Assembly: GCF_018398335.1 (NCBI RefSeq)
Contig: NZ_JAHBRX010000001.1
Span: 620,001 to 684,000, forward strand
DNA from: Chelatococcus sp. HY11
GTDB taxonomy: Bacteria; Pseudomonadota; Alphaproteobacteria; Rhizobiales; Beijerinckiaceae
Direction: 5' to 3'
Length of the DNA stretch: 64,000 nucleotides
The notes under the pieces were generated by a model. That model did not search any database. It was not told where the DNA came from and saw only the letters and a program-made list of their open reading frames with translations. Shown here one piece after another: positions 63,329 through 64,000 of the stretch. Positions within the stretch are counted from its first letter, which is position 1. Each line of letters begins with the position of its first letter. The position numbers were made by a program, and so were the translations under genes.

Positions 63329-64000
63329 ATGCGTGATCGTCTAGCGTCGTTGCGGCCGCGGCTGTTGTCGCGGGTGGCTATTGTGGGGCTTCTCGCGAGT
63401 GTCGCGTCCGGCTGCGGCTCGGACAGCATGCGCTTCGTCCAAAACCCCTTTTCAGACCCCTTCAAGTCGCAGGGGCATGACGAGGTCGCGACCGGCAGTC
63501 TCGGGGGCTCGGCGCCCGTCAGTGGCTACGACAGCGGGCAGGGTGGGTATGCTCCACCCGCGCAGGTCGCGAGTGCCCCGCTAGCGGCGCCCATATCCGC
63601 ACCCCGCTCGACCGCGCCGGCTGAGGCTGTCGTCGGCAGCGCAACCGGCTGGACGGCGCAGGGCGGCACCCCCTTCGTGGTTGGCTCCGGTGACACGCTC
63701 GCCGCCATCTCCGGCCGTTACAACGTTCCGGTCTCTGCCCTCGTCGCCGCCAATGGCCTCAAGGGCTCGAGCGTGGCGCCGGGCCAGCAGATCACTATCC
63801 CGGTCTACAACCCCTCGGCTGCTCCGACGGTCGCCCGGCAGGTCGCGGCCGCGCCTGTCCAGCAAGTGAGCCAGTCGCTGACGGCCCAGCGCAATCAGGT
63901 CCAGTCCACGGTGTCCAACGGCCGCGCGGCGGTCGGCAATCTCGCCGCGCAGCCGCAACGCCAGGTCGCCGCGCTCGATCAGTCCGCGCGCACGCAGATT
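63329..64000 (+). CDS. LysM lipoprotein, NlpD/EnvC-like (3' end outside window)
   Basis: Open from ATG 63329 to the window edge, 224 residues visible. The N-terminus 'RPRLLSRVAIVGLLASVASGCGS' is a lipoprotein signal with an acceptable lipobox ending at Cys 29. After a Gly/Ser/Ala-rich linker, a LysM domain occurs at about 117-158 ('PFVVGSGDTLAAISGRYNVPVSALVAANGLKGSSVAPGQQITIP'). A Gln/Val/Ala-rich stretch continues to the edge, where an M23 peptidase domain would be expected from the surE-pcm-nlpD gene order. The likely role is activation of septal amidases or wall cleavage at division. About 130 bp after pcm includes its promoter. Confidence 0.9.
   Translation, partial: MRDRLASLRPRLLSRVAIVGLLASVASGCGSDSMRFVQNPFSDPFKSQGHDEVATGSLGGSAPVSGYDSGQGGYAPPAQVASAPLAAPISAPRSTAPAEAVVGSATGWTAQGGTPFVVGSGDTLAAISGRYNVPVSALVAANGLKGSSVAPGQQITIPVYNPSAAPTVARQVAAAPVQQVSQSLTAQRNQVQSTVSNGRAAVGNLAAQPQRQVAALDQSARTQI

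Overview
The window reads as ordinary core chromosome of a high-GC alphaproteobacterium. The best fit is Hyphomicrobiales in the Methylobacterium/Beijerinckia/Bosea/Chelatococcus neighbourhood; I cannot name a genus from sequence alone. The supporting markers are the divK-pleD pair, an EipB (DUF1849) periplasmic protein, a DUF3572 gene coupled to dinB, a CyaC-type cyclase, an hdaA gene, a pyrB-pseudo-dihydroorotase pair, and the block erpA/dgt/argS/SPOR/nagZ/scpAB/tatABC/serS/surE/pcm/lysM-lipoprotein. I see no rRNA, tRNA, CRISPR array, insertion sequence, prophage or complete mobile island.

Layout. 1-8.5 kb: the 3' part of clpA, a small membrane protein, a HIT hydrolase, a DUF482 acetyltransferase-like protein, a glycerophosphodiesterase and RidA, then eipB and the dinB/DUF3572 pair. 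8.5-15.5 kb: divK-pleD (cell-cycle c-di-GMP signalling), rpmG, and pyrB/pyrC'/plsY/dprA. 15.5-19.1 kb: a diheme/ferredoxin adenylate cyclase (cyaC-like), an 830-bp gene-free stretch carrying several short palindromic repeats, and an AT-rich pocket holding a small conserved gene next to ruvX. 19.3-28.9 kb: MOSC protein, UPF0173 hydrolase, gatC-gatA-chorismate mutase-gatB, acetyltransferase, methyltransferase, small secreted protein, GST and ndk. 29-41.5 kb: purN-purM, CDP-alcohol phosphatidyltransferase, an AI-2E family exporter, hdaA, ppk-ppx (polyphosphate turnover), rnd and aspS. 41.5-44.4 kb: a small envelope-polysaccharide cassette (GT2, acyltransferase 3, CatB-like acetyltransferase). 44.5-49.2 kb: malic enzyme maeB, a small secreted protein and a large uncharacterised secreted or anchored protein. 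49.3-64 kb: erpA, dgt, argS, SPOR protein, nagZ, scpA-scpB, tatA-tatB-tatC, serS, surE-pcm and the start of a LysM lipoprotein cut by the window end.

Functional themes. Cell-cycle and replication control (DivK, PleD, HdaA, ScpAB) sits beside tRNA charging (GatCAB, AspS, ArgS, SerS), nucleotide metabolism (PyrB, PurM, PurN, Ndk, Dgt), the Tat export machine and envelope maintenance (EipB, SPOR, NagZ, LysM lipoprotein).

I found no convincing undescribed multigene system. The most unusual things are: (i) 15-18-bp tandem duplications that repeatedly sit on translation-start regions or gene junctions; (ii) two genes (dprA and a hypothetical at 20936) whose Shine-Dalgarno lies in the loop of a hairpin ending at the ATG; (iii) a dihydroorotase homologue that has lost metal ligands; (iv) a heme/[2Fe-2S]/cyclase fusion; (v) a PleD with GGEEV in place of GGEEF; (vi) a polyphosphate kinase with about 164 extra N-terminal residues; and (vii) an AT-shifted 3' end of argS.
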